The translations under genes were made by a program, and so were the position numbers. Under the pieces are notes generated by a model, which was given only the letters and a program-made list of their open reading frames with translations, searched no databases and was not told the origin of the DNA. This document shows positions 49,301-61,200 of a stretch of DNA of 64,000 bases, one piece after another. Positions within the stretch are counted from its first letter, which is position 1; every line of letters starts with the position of its first letter. The stretch comes from Caprimulgus europaeus (taxonomy: Eukaryota > Chordata > Aves > Caprimulgiformes > Caprimulgidae): positions 56,337,295 through 56,401,294 of the forward strand of contig OU015524.1 in assembly GCA_907165065.1 (NCBI GenBank), read 5' to 3'.

Positions 49301-52300
49301 CAAAGAGGCAAAGAGACTACTATGAGTAGGGGAGGGGTGTGGGAAGTTACTAACTTGCATTCCCCTGTGAACCACTGAATAATTCAAATTAACAAATGAT
49401 TTCCACTCTTCTGGTCATCAGCTGCAGAAAGACTGACGACATTCAGCTATAGGACACTCAGGAGTGGAGGAAGAAAGTCTTTTATAAAACCCTGGGGTTT
49501 TATCTGCTAAATGCTTTATTTCCTTTATTGTTGCTCTGAGGATGACAAAAGGGTGTTTTCCTAATTTTTAAAAATTATTTCCTGCTCTAGATCAGACAGA
49601 GGTAGCACAAGAGGCCTAGCAGCAGAGCAGAATAGGGAAATCAAGTGTTCATTGTTACCTCTCACACCATTTTTTCAACAGTCAAGGAGTTTTGCCTTCT
49701 GATAGCACCAGAGCATGTGGAAATAAGTACTACAAAAAAAATGCTGTCAAAGTCTTAATGTTTTGAGAGGAAGTTTTTTTCTCATCTTCTTAAAATTTAC
49801 CTTTCAAATCTTACTTTTCTATAATAAAAATTACAAATAATATATTTCTTTATAAAGTTCATGATATAATTAAAACTGCTCCTATGAAAATTCTGCTTGG
49901 AAGGAAGAAATTATCTGAGTCACATCAAATGTCCAATAGCAGGCAGTAAACCTGAACAGAAATTGAATTACTTTAAATTGAAGCAGTTGAGTAATTTTTG
50001 TCCTTGTGTCCAACATTTTCCTCGAAAGAGTAGCCATTTTAAACCTATTTCGACCCAAATGATTTCTTGATGCCTTTCTGTTGGAGAAAGCAACTACAAC
50101 ATGGTCTGAGAAACATTACAAGGTACCATTGCAATATATCAGCAGAATTGTAAGTTTATGTAATTTACCTCAGTAAAGTGAATCTGCTTTTCCAAATTTC
50201 TTTTAGTTGTAACACTCTTAATCATGTTATTGGCAAGGCTGCTAGCACAGCCTAGTCTCGTTACTTGCCAAGATCCTGTTTTCAATGGGGTAAGTCTTTT
50301 CTAAAATGGAACCATTTGGGCTGAAATAGTCTGTGCCAAAAGACTGCCTCAGCATGAATAGGTGATTATCTTAAAGTAGCGTTGATGACTGTAATTTCAA
50401 CCAATATGCTTCAGGCATTTCCAAGAAGGAAGATGGAAAAAAAATGCATCTCCATCCTAAAACCTCTTTTGATACTTATTTATTTATTTATTTATTTATT
50501 TTTATTTCCCCCCACCCATTTGAAAAGCCCACTATTTGGGGCAGGAATTGAACCAAACAGAAAAACTTGTAGAATTATGTGACCTGTGCAGACTTAATGG
50601 AAATTTGCCTGCATTTGGCCAAATCTAAGCCCCCTAACAAACTGTAGTTTTGGTTAGTAAATGTGAATTGTTCTATGTTGTTATACTTAGTGAGAAAGCA
50701 AAAGCATTTTGTCACTGTAGTCCTTCTGGCTATATCTATATTAAGAGCGCAGGACCTCAGGAATGTTTCTGGCACTGGATACATGCCCCGTAGCACCACT
50801 CCAGGACAAGATCTCTGCTCACACCAGTTCACCAGACAGCTCTTCCATGTGTGCAGTAATAAAAACAACACTGAAGATCATAAGGTCCTCAGGAAAAGCC
50901 ATCAAAGTCACATAAATATTCTTTGAAAACATGGCCACACATTCAGCAGAGAAGATTCTTATTGTATCAGTGATGTCATGGTGTACCTTGGGGGAGGAAT
51001 GGCTTTCTGACTGTCATGTTTAACATTATCTTCATTAAGTGGTGTTATTTAGAAGTTATGTTAGTTTTTTAAAAATTTTAATTGGGTTTTTTGTGGTTTT
51101 GTTTTAAATAAAAATAACCTCACTCCTCCAGGTGTTTATTTCTCAGGTCATCTAGCAATGTCTGGGTATTCATCTGCTGCCAGTTATAGATATCTGGTCT
51201 ACCTGTTCTGTTGCTCCTTTCCTCCACGGGTTTGCTTGAGATTGGCATATGTCAGGAAAATGTTTCAATTTTCCTGAAGACTTTAAAATTCATGTTTGGA
51301 CATGCAGTGTTTGAAATTCATTGTATTTTAATTTTAATTGCTACTTGCATTCAGAATAATAAATCCATCTTTTAATTAATTAGAGTTTTTTTCATAATTA
51401 CAAGACAAACTTTGTGAAGAAACAGAATTATTTTAGCCAGAAAATACTGTCTCTCAAGTGTTATGTCTTTTCCTGAAATGTAAATGTGCAAAAGAAAAAA
51501 CTCTAGTGAACAAAGAGTGTAGGTGAATATTTCAAAGGTTATTTTGGATTTTTTCCTCTTTTTTTCCCAATGTGAGCCATGAAGTACGTGGACAAGAACT
51601 GTACTATAATATAATTGCTCTCAAAAAATTTAACACAGCTTTAGATAGGTAAGAGTAGCACATCTAATGTCTTTCATACATTGGAGCTTTTTTTTTAAAA
51701 ACCCAACAAACTAGAATGCTTTTAAAAGGAAGGAACATGTGGGAGGAAGTGGAAGCAGGGGAAAAACAAATCTACCTACGCATTTCTTGTTAATTTAAAG
51801 CATCAGTTGAAAGCTTTCATGGGATTTGAGGAACTATTATCCCAAAAATTACTGTCACAAATTTATACTTAATTTCATTATCTCATTTACTATCTGTGGA
51901 CCTCAAAGTAATTTTAAGACATTAATGAAGCATAACTTACATATAACACTTTGTTTGTAAAAATTGCTACATCTGTATTTTAGATGATGAAATAGAGGAA
52001 GTTAGATAAACCCAAAACAACACCTAAATCACACTGAACACTTATGGCTCTTTTCTGCTAGCAAATGCTTTCATGATCAAAACCAAACAAACTAGGCTGA
52101 AGGGGAGACCTAATGAGCAGTGGAAGGAAGCAGTTGCCTTGTGTGTTTGTTTGAGAGGTGACAGTGGCATTGACCTGGCGAGTCAAAGGCGAGGGCCACT
52201 CTGGACAGTTATAGCAGGTCACGGCAACCTCATACAATGTAGACTAAAATCTTGCCACTAGATAGCAGTATCGCTTATCACTCGAATTTACTCTTAAGAT

Positions 52301-53240
52301 CCCTGTCTTCTCTAGGTACTTCCTCTGGCAAAGTAAATTCAAGTGGATCTCTGACCTGTATCGCTTTATGTTGTCTGTTTAATTAGTATGGAAGATGGGT
52401 GAAGAGGTAGACAGTCACCAAAGTGACCTGGTCTGATTTTTTGGTAGGACGTCTTTTGCACAGAAGCTCCTGCATATTGAATAAGAAGGCATGAAAACTG
52501 TGTGTTTATAATTATACAGTTGCCAATCTAAATACAGATACGTAGTGTCAATTGTCAAATGTTTCTATAAATTCTCTTAAATAATTTATTCTCTCTCTGT
52601 GTTTATATAGGTCTGTATGCACATACATAGAGTTAAAGCTGAATCTCTAACTTTAGGAAGCTTTAAGCCTCACACTTCTTTAGACTCTAATCTTCATAAA
52701 AATATTATGGTTTTATTTGTCATCTGTATAGTTGTCTACAATTTGAGCACCAACAGTAGAAATCTTAATAAAATTTCACTGGCAGATGGACTTCAGGTAA
52801 TCACATGGCTTCTCTTTTCCAGAAGACACTAATTGAACCTTTCTGAAGAAGCTGCATTTTCTCCTTAAAAATCACTTATAGACTAAGCATAGGTTTTAAT
52901 TTTCTTAGTTGCTAAAATTAGTATTTATTTCAGTTTATTATATAAAAAGATTCTTGGTCTCATAACTGGTTTTACTATATCTACCAAACATAAAATGTCA
53001 ATGTTTGGAGTCTGTAATCCTGGCTAGGTAATATTTTAAAGGCTTCAAAAATATATGGTACTTTTTTTAAGATCACAGTGTAGATCCCTTTTTCTGTTAT
53101 GCTTTTCTCCACATGTTTTCCGCTGTAATACCAGCAATTAGTTTTTAATTGATCCCAATTGATATGATAGCTGTTGCTAAACATCAACTCCAAAATATCA
53201 TTAAATCAGTCAGTACTTGATATCTAATATAAAATAAAAA
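46311..53240. other. long non-coding stretch, no gene seen
   Basis: Nearly 7 kb without a recognisable LINE, LTR, RNA gene or coding frame. 47935-48520 is GC-richer with overlapping short frames and could be an unidentified old repeat or a non-coding exon. 50476-50507 is (TTTA)n followed by a C run. 52060-52260 is a slightly GC-richer patch with a 62-codon frame of no recognised family. Confidence 0.6.
50476..50507. repeat. (TTTA)n microsatellite
   Basis: Six to seven TTTA units, then TTTATTT and a C6 run. Confidence 0.9.
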
Positions 53241-54010
53241 TTCAACAAGGCCAAATGCAAGGTCCTGCACCTGGGTCGGGGCAACCCCAAGCACAAACAC
53301 AGGCTGGGTGATGAGTGGCTTGAGACCAGCTCTGAAGAGAAGGACTTGGGAGTGGTGGTGGACAAGAAGCTCAACATGAGCTGCCAATGGGCACTTGCAG
53401 CCCAGAAGGCCAACCATATCCTGGGCTGCATTAAGAGAAGTGTGGCCAGCAGGTCGAGGGAGGTGACTCTCCACCTCTACTCCGCTCTTGTAAGGCCCCA
53501 CCTGGAGTACTGTGTCCAGTTCTGGAGCCCCCAACACAAGAGACATGGACCTGTTAGAACGAGTCCAGAGGAGGCCACGAGGATGATCAGAGGGCTGGAG
53601 CACCTCTCCTATGAGGACAGGCTGAGAGAGTTGGGGCTGTTCAGCCTGGAAAAGAGAAGGTTCTGGGGACATCTTATAGTGGCCTCCCAGTACCTGAAGG
53701 GGCCTACAAGAAAGCTGGGGAGGGACTTTTTACAAGGGTAGTTAATGACAGAACAAGGGAAAACGGCTCTAAACTGGAAGGTTTAGATTAGGTATTAGGA
53801 ATAAATTCTTCATTGTGAGGGTGGTGAAACACTGGAACAGATTGTCCAAGGAAGTTGTGGCTGCCCCCTTCCTGGAAGTGTTCAAGGCCAGGCTAGATGA
53901 GGCTTTAAGCAAACTGATCTAGTGTAAGGTGTCCCTGCTGATGGCAGGGGGGTTGGAACTAGATGATCTTTAAGGCCCCTTCCAACCCAAACCATTCTAT
54001 GATTCTATGA
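53241..54010 (+). mobile_element. CR1 LINE, best-preserved copy (ORF2 C-terminal third and full 3'UTR)
   Basis: A 5'-truncated sense copy beginning in ORF2 at TTCAACAAGGCCAAATGCAA (FNKAKCKVLHLG). It continues through [48 protein letters not shown] and GLEHLSYEDRLRELGLFSLE, then after frameshifts through VRVVKHWNRLSKEVV-like sequence. The 3'UTR ends with CCAACCCAAACCATTCTATG and a second octamer (ATTCTATGA) at 54010. Between about 53540 and 53575 the frame is shifted and restored by compensating indels, so the peptide RHGPVRTSPEEA replaces the usual KKDMDLLERVQRRA; later frameshifts end the protein. AAAAAT occurs at both edges and may be a short target duplication. It has the least divergence of any CR1 here, so it is probably the youngest. 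Confidence 0.95.
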
Positions 54011-56114
54011 AAAATGAGCTGAAATAAAGAAAAACCTCTGTCTTTTAAGGTGAAGTATTGCATAGGAATGTATTACATGTGCTGTTCAAATTCATGAATG
54101 GTCTTGAGAAACATACAATAGGTAGTTCCTAGGCAATTCCTTCATCATTTTTATATAATTAGGAAATACTTTTGTAAACAGGATGTTTGAAGTTGCAAAT
54201 GGTGGATAGAATTGATAAGGCCAGGAAGACATAATGAAGATGGAAAAGTCTAAAGGTCAAGAGACATTTAATACCAAAGATACATGTGAAATTTTCAAAA
54301 GATCTTTTCAGATTAAAAAAAAAAAAAAGAAAAGATGAGATTTCTTCTCTCACAAGAGTTATCATAAATAAATATGACTGTCTTTTTTTTTCTGAGAAAT
54401 CTTACAGTGTTTTTATCCTGTTTAGTATAACAGTAAAGATTACAATATTTTTTATTTTTTTTAATCTCATGTCTTCTACTGCTTATCTCAAAAATCTTTC
54501 AATCAGCAAGTCAATTACTTTAATAAAAACAAAGTGAGTTAATACCCATGTAATAACAATGCTTGTAATAACACATTTTAAAATGAAGTAGACTTATATA
54601 AGAAAATGGCATCACAATGAATTGAATTTTTAATTCAATTTATGTTTTATTTTATTATTAAATGTAAAGCCATGTATCCATATGCTGTGTAAGAGGAGTG
54701 TTGCATTGTTCAGAAGCCATGCTTCAAAAACATTTTCAATGCAGAGCTTTTCTCAGGTCTGAGAATATCTATTAGGCAATTCTACATGTTGCTGACTGAT
54801 TCTGGCTGGAACTGTAGGATGGAAAGGTTAAAAGCATATGTCAGTATCATTTGCAGTAGAATATTGTATGTCTGTGGCTGCCCCAAAATGAACAAATCAA
54901 TACAAATATCTTCCCTTCATAAGTATCTAATCAATGAGCAGTGGAGCTTTCTTTTGTTACTATGTTTCAATAGATACTTTTATCTCACTTTGGTGGAGAA
55001 AAAATTCTCAAACCTGAGAAGAACTGAGTCATTTTAATATTGTTTTTCTATCAGGTGGATGAAAAATAAGTTAAAGAATGTAGGACTGAGCTGTCCCCAG
55101 AGTATCAGAGAAGCTGAAAGATGTAGAAACTTCATTTCTGATCTATATAATTTCCTGCAAGTAGGGTTCATGTTAAACCCACAGTTCATACCCAAAGATG
55201 CATCTGAGAGTGGGGAAGTCAAAATGAAATGCTGAAGTTACCCACAGAAATTGGTCTAAGCCCTATATCATCAGCAAGAGCCATGTGAAAACTTTTGGGC
55301 TGACAGGAAATATCACTGCCATCCAGCCTCACAGCACACTGTGACACTGTGAACATATTTCAATGTAGCCCCTGAAGGGGCAGCAGTTTCCCATAGCATG
55401 ACCTCTTGGTGTTTTGACCTTCGAAACAGGAAGGCAATGATCATCTTCTGGTGGCTGTGTAGCTAATTATGACAGCATTTTCACACTCTGCAGTGTCCCT
55501 AACCTGTGGATGAACACTCTGCACTTCCTCATCTCTGCTGCCTCTTGCTACATGCTTTGTTGTTTGAAAAAATAATGATGCACTTGTACCAGCCCTAGCT
55601 CTTGTACACCACCCCACTCTGAAGGGACAGTGATCCACCAGTGGATACGAAGACTTTGCTAGGGTTGTTTGTGGATCCATAGGCGTCACAAATGATAATC
55701 CTTCTCTGTGCTTGATTTGCTGTCTTCTGTCAGACGCATAAGAGGAACCCTGTTCTCCCTATGTCCTGAGAGAATACCAGAGCCTTCAGAGCTCAAGTAC
55801 ATCCCTGACTCAGGACCAGGAGGGTGAACACCCAGGTTTATCTGCTGATTTCAAGTACACAGGAATCCAGATCACTTTATAGATAGCTGCATTTTGAAGC
55901 ATAGTTTGATCTGTACCTTTTGTACGGCTCTCATTTTTTTCTTGACGAGTTTCCATTTCTACAAAAACAACAAAACAGAGCCTTCTCTAAAATACAGTCC
56001 CAAAATTTCAATCAATTTATACACATTGAGGGTGCAAATTTAGAAATTAATGGTAACATTGTAGGAAAGTGTTACATGGACCAGTTCCTCACATCATTCA
56101 GTCACATCATCGCC
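54011..56114. other. non-coding stretch, no gene seen
   Basis: Contains A14 near 54315, a 9-bp-arm palindrome AATTGAATT/AATTCAATT at 54620-54640, and no open frame above about 85 codons. No mobile element recognised. Confidence 0.65.
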
Positions 56115-56303
56115 CTTTAGTGGGAAGGTGACGGAGCACTGGAACAGGCTGACCAGAGAGGTTGTGGAGTCTCCTTCTCTGGAGATGTTCAAAACCCACC
56201 TGGACACAGTCCTCTGCAACCTATTGTAGGGAACCTGCTTTAGCAGGGCAGTTGGACTAGATGATGTCTTGAGCTCCCTTCCAACCCCTGCGATTTTGTG
56301 ATC
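56115..56303 (+). mobile_element. CR1 LINE, 3'-end fragment
   Basis: Starts in the last ORF2 codons (GTGACGGAGCACTGGAACAG, then VVESPSLEMFKTHLD), runs through the 3'UTR with GTAGGGAACCTGCTTTAGCA and GTTGGACTAGATGATGTCTT, and ends at a decayed tail GCGATTTTGTGATCA. Same subfamily signature as 25866-26033 and 26031-26617. Confidence 0.93.
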
Positions 56304-57707
56304 AACCCACTGACTTCAGCAAATACTGGCTTAAGTAGCAGCCCCTTGATTATGTTTTTCCAGTCAGTCAGAGCAAGCAAATGACTCACAACAGTCAGCC
56401 TGACAAACAAAATCATGTTTCCCAGTCATGAATAATTTGTGATTAAACTTTGATGATACATTTGTTTATCATCTGTGATTCAATGTATAGTTTGTGCCTG
56501 TAGAGCTTAGCCTGGGATTTGTTCATGTGGTACCTCTGGCATATGCTGTTTTGTAAACCTGTACTTAGAAATTTGGTATTTATGCTATGTGGTACTTAAT
56601 TTATATTGTGTTGCTTCTGCTCTCTGTTTGGAATACTCCTTGCCTTTGGAAAAGATTAAGACTAGATAGACAAACACCAATGCCAACTGAGGTTTGAACA
56701 AACATTTGTGACATTTTCTCTTATAAGAGATACTCTCCTGATCAAAAATCATGATTTATGTTCTGACTAAATTTAATCTTAAAGAACATCAGAAACAAGC
56801 TTGTTTTGCTCAAACAGATGTTCGCAAGCAGTTTCTCTGTATTCTCTTTTAACTGAATTTTGGCTTTAAAAGTACTCTTTGAAGAGGAAAAGATTTGATT
56901 TTTTACAGAACATGTGATTAGTACTTCAAGACAATTTCAAGAGGTAAATGTAAATTTTCTTTTAATAATTTTCTTTATACGTCTCAATCTCTTCTGCTTC
57001 TTACTTGTCACTATTTTCAGGACATACAAATAAAATTTTAATATTTATGTATTGTCACTTGAAATTAGCTGTTCTTGGTTATAACTTCACAGTCATAATG
57101 AGATGATAATGTGTCTTTGTATAATTCAAGAGCCAGCTGAATGCTTCTTGTCCTTGCTGCAGTAGCCTGATGTTAATTCAGCTATTTCTTTTGATGTGAG
57201 GAGAGCTGCATTTGATATTTGCTAATTTATTCTACATGACTTGTCTGTTGTGACATAACAAGTTCGCATGGCTGCTACTTCAAAATGACTGTAGTGTACC
57301 CTCATATCATTTGCCCCGTCTAAATTAACTTTTACTAAATCCTGTTTAAGTGATCATAGTGTTTTCTCCTCCATTAGACATATATAATAGTATATATTAA
57401 CTATGTGTTTTCTCTTTCTCTCCATTAAAGACAGAAGCCAGGAAGCTATGCAAACAAGATTTTTAAAAACCATAATTGTGATTAAAGGAAATAATGAAGT
57501 GTAGCAGAGGTAGAAGATTTAAAATACAAGAGAGAAACAAGAAAAATAATGCTTCCTGACATCAGGTTAATTAAGCACATCATAACCTGATGAGATGAAG
57601 ATTGGAGTTAGTAACATATGGCTGTTCCCTTAGCTTTATGTCTCTTCTAGCAGCCTCATTTTGCCTTCTTGCCTCATAGTGAATGAGGTCTTAATCTGCT
57701 GGTAATT
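56304..57707. other. AT-rich non-coding stretch, no gene seen
   Basis: Short frames only, no simple repeat of note, no recognisable element. Confidence 0.65.
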
Positions 57708-57979
57708 TGTGCTGGTTTTGTCTGGGATAGAATTAATTTTCTTCATAGTAGCTAGTATGGGGCTATGTTTTGGATTTGTGCTGAAAACAATATTGTTAAC
57801 AGTGATGTTTTAGTCACTGCTGAGCAGCGCTTACACAGAGACAAGGCCTTTTCTGCTTCTCACATCACCCCACCTGCAAGAAGGCTGGGGGTGCACAAGA
57901 AGCTGTGAGGGGGCACAGCTGTGACAGCTGACCCCAACTGACCAAAGGGATATTCCATACCGTATGATGTATGCTCAGC

Positions 57980-57987
57980 CTATAAAT
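57980..57987 (+). promoter_or_regulatory. TATA box of the solo LTR
   Basis: CTATAAAT placed about 180 bp upstream of the LTR poly(A) signal, as expected for U3/R of this family. Whether it still drives transcription is unknown. Confidence 0.6.
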
Positions 57988-58165
57988 CTGGGGCAAGAAG
58001 GAAGAGGGGGGCTGTTCATAGTGATGGTGTTTGTCTTCCCAAGTAGCTGTTTTGTGTGATGGAGCCCTGCGTTCCTGGAGATGGCTGAACACCTGCCTGT
58101 TGATGGGAAGTGGTGAATGAATTCTTTGGTTTGCTTTGCTTGCATGGATGGCTTTTGCTTTCCTT

Positions 58166-58171
58166 ATTAAA
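58166..58171 (+). terminator. LTR polyadenylation signal ATTAAA
   Basis: ATTAAA followed by CTGTCTTTATCTC, the conserved polyadenylation region of this LTR family. Confidence 0.6.
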
Positions 58172-58297
58172 CTGTCTTTATCTCAGCCAAGGAGCTTTCT
58201 CACTTCTACTTTTCTGATTCTCTCCTCCATCCCACTGAGGGGGAGTGAGCCAGTGACTGTGTGGTTTTTAGTTGCTGGCTAGGATTAAAACACAGCA

Positions 58298-61200
58298 GAA
58301 TCCAATGTATTACTGACAGTGTTTCTGAATTTAAGAACTTTTCAGTGTGATAAAAGGTGGCATAGTCAGGTATTTAGTGAGGAGATCACAGAATAAATTC
58401 CTCTCTAAGTCTTATCTGATATATGTGCTTGAGTTGAGTTTAGACATGGGATTTCTGAAAGCTTTGCTCTATTAATCAGTAGGTTTTTTCAGCCTGTGGT
58501 TTGAAATGATGCTGTGAATTGGACAGAAGAAGGAAAATAAAATAATATGTCTCAACTGTGAGTTTTGAAAGAGCATGAAATTTTTGCAGCACTTCTTGAA
58601 TTTGAACATTTTATTTTTTAGGATTTTTTTCCTGTTTTACTTTTTTATCTTCTCTCTCCCCTCTCTCCTTTAAAATTTTTGTTTTTGCAAATGAAGGAAA
58701 ATGACAAAAAAATTAGAGGAAAAGAATGAATATAAAAATATTTAAAACTGGGGTTTTTTTGGTAGTTTATAATAAAACCCAAACATTTAAAAATTGTTAA
58801 TGCCCTTTTTTTTAAGTGTTCAATTACAAAAAATATTTTTTGCCAAACTCTCTTTTTATTCTTCTACATGACCACCATATTAATGGTTTTATGGATTCTA
58901 CAATGGTCCTTATCCACAGCTGTCAATTCACTGATCCCCCAGTATCCATTTTCCTGAAATCATCCTCACATGTCACCTTAGCTTTAGGATGATGTATGAC
59001 AGGTGAAGTGGTGGAGCAGGACTGCAAGAGACCTGGTAGTCGAAGTCTTCATGTGAAGTTCAGTAAGTAGGAAAATACAGAGCCTTTGGGTACAATATTT
59101 TACCAGAATTTGTAATGTCTTATTTTAGTGCAGCAAGATCATCAGGTTGACATCTTTATCTTACATTGTCTCTTCTGTGTAAGATGAATAAAAAGTTCGT
59201 AGCAGTGGTTCTGGACAGAAGACGCTATCTCATTGCAAACCTTTGAGAAAGAAAAAAAAAAAGTATGGCTGCATCTATTTCACTAAATAAATAAGAGCTA
59301 GGGACCACTTTTTGGCCTTCAAGCCAAGTGGCACAAACTGACCAACACTTTAGTGTCCCATAGGTTCTACATGTCATCCATCTAGGCCCAATACACTACC
59401 ATTCTTTGATGGCATTTTTGTCAGTTCAGAGTTTCTGAGATAATGTGAGTAGCTTGTCATGCTTCTACAATAAACCTGGGAGTATGTGTTGTGTACCTTG
59501 GTGTTTGGCATGTAGATGAATCTGGGTATTACTGGGTATAAAGTTTAATGTTGGAAGACTCTGGAAAAAGCCCATTTAGGTTGCGTCTTAGCAGTGTATA
59601 CCTATATAGGGTATTGGCTCTGGCTCAAACCCAGGCACCACCTGAGTGAGAGTTCACATGGTTCAAAACTGTGTTAGAGAATATGGTTAATCAACAGACA
59701 GTGTTTGAGTTTGGTCTCTGTCCCTGTTTTATTCAGCAGTACCTGAGTAGCCTGTAGGATTGTCTAAAAAGACCTTCCTCCCAAGATATATGTGAAGGTG
59801 CTGGGGTAAAAGTTTGACATGTCTAATAGCACAAAAGACAGTGTTAAACATATCAGTGATCTATAGAGCAGACTCAGCAGGATACTTCTTACTTAAAAAT
59901 CCACTTCCCCACCTTTAAGGCTGCTCAGCTTACATCACTAGATATGGCTGTACCCAAAGCTACTACCTATGGCTTGGATGGAATGCTGCATACCTCAGAC
60001 ACTGAGCTCTCAGATATTTTGTTTCATTTGCAGGATCACACACTGGGCACTGCCTTTTGATGGAATTTGAACCTTTGCTCATTTAATACTGAGTATTTTT
60101 TAAATTGTTTTAACTGAAAATCTGTGGATTCATGAAGGGAAAATAAACCTTTTTCTCATAGTTTAAATGACATTAATGACAATTTTAATCTTTGTTTTTG
60201 ATAATTTGCTTTAGGATTTAAAACAAGTCAGAAAATTTAGTTTTGCTTTACAGTCTTTTGGGGGTTATTACAAGCATATTTCAATTCTGTACCAATGTAT
60301 TTTTTACCAAACAGGTTATTTTTTTCCCCAAATTACTAACCAGTATGTGCCTCTGAGGTGCATTTTTTTTCATCGAAAGGATTTCATTCTCTTAGCATGG
60401 CAATTAGGTTGATTATTTCTAAGTGTAGACATATCCAGTCATGCTAATGGAGTTAATTACTTCTGTCGCATTAAAATGGTTGGGAGGGATTTGCCTAGGC
60501 ACTAGCTGTGCCATTTGCCACAGCTGTCTGTGGGTTGGAAAGTGTTGGACAGCCTGATTAGTATGATGATTAATGTCTAGAGGAACTCTGCCAGGCACCC
60601 AAAAGCCTTCCTATCTTTTTTGGATGTTTAGAGAAAATTACAAATGCTCCCATACTTGTCTTTTAGAAAACAACAGTTCAAGGGCTCTCCACGATGTCTT
60701 GAAAACAGGTGAGCACTCAACAGGGGAGATCCCAATCTATTTGCCAGAAGCTTGCTGTGCACCCTAGAGTGGTCAAAAAAGCTGCTAAAGACACTGCAGA
60801 ATGTACTAGATTTAATAATGCTTTGACATAAAAACCGCATAAATAAGAGATTTCGATAAAAATTGAGAAGTTCTACAAAATCAATAAACAGATAGATTGA
60901 TCTGTGGAATGAAGATCTCGATGGCAGCAAGATTGATATGAAAGAGTAACAGAGGATGAGGCTGTTGGAAAACCTACTGCCTCTGGCTTTTGTTTCCTGA
61001 GTTTCTGATAACGCCTGGTTGGGATTTATAGCTGTCCTTTTATGGGGTAAATCTTTTCAGGAGGAAGCAGCTCCAAATCCAGGTGTAAGAAGGAACTTGC
61101 TTCAAACTAGCCTTGGGAAAAAATGTACAGGAATTTAAAAGGAACAGTCTCTAGTGGCTGCAGTGGTTTAAAATAGAAAACAAAACTGTCTTTTGAGTTA

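Larger units (their letters stand above)
57708..58297 (+). mobile_element. complete solo LTR, avian ERVL-like
   Basis: Starts TGTGCTGGTTTTGTCTGGGA and ends TTAAAACACAGCA, about 590 bp, with TG and CA termini. Internal order matches a common avian ERVL-like LTR: AACTGACCAAAGGGATATTC, a TATA box CTATAAAT at about 57980-57987, GTTTGTCTTCCCAAGTAGCT, GGAGATGGCTGAACACCTGC, a poly(A) signal ATTAAA at 58166-58171 followed by CTGTCTTTATCTCAGCC, and CCATCCCACTGAGGGGGAGT. The flanking pentamers are TAATT (57703-57707) and GAATC (58298-58302), at best a decayed 5-bp duplication. There is no internal viral sequence, so it is a solo LTR formed by recombination. Several sites where the consensus has CG read TG or CA here, consistent with methylation-driven decay. 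Confidence 0.9.

Noticed and set aside
53184-53672. Minus-strand 162-codon frame
   Set aside because: Antisense shadow of the CR1 at 53241-54010.
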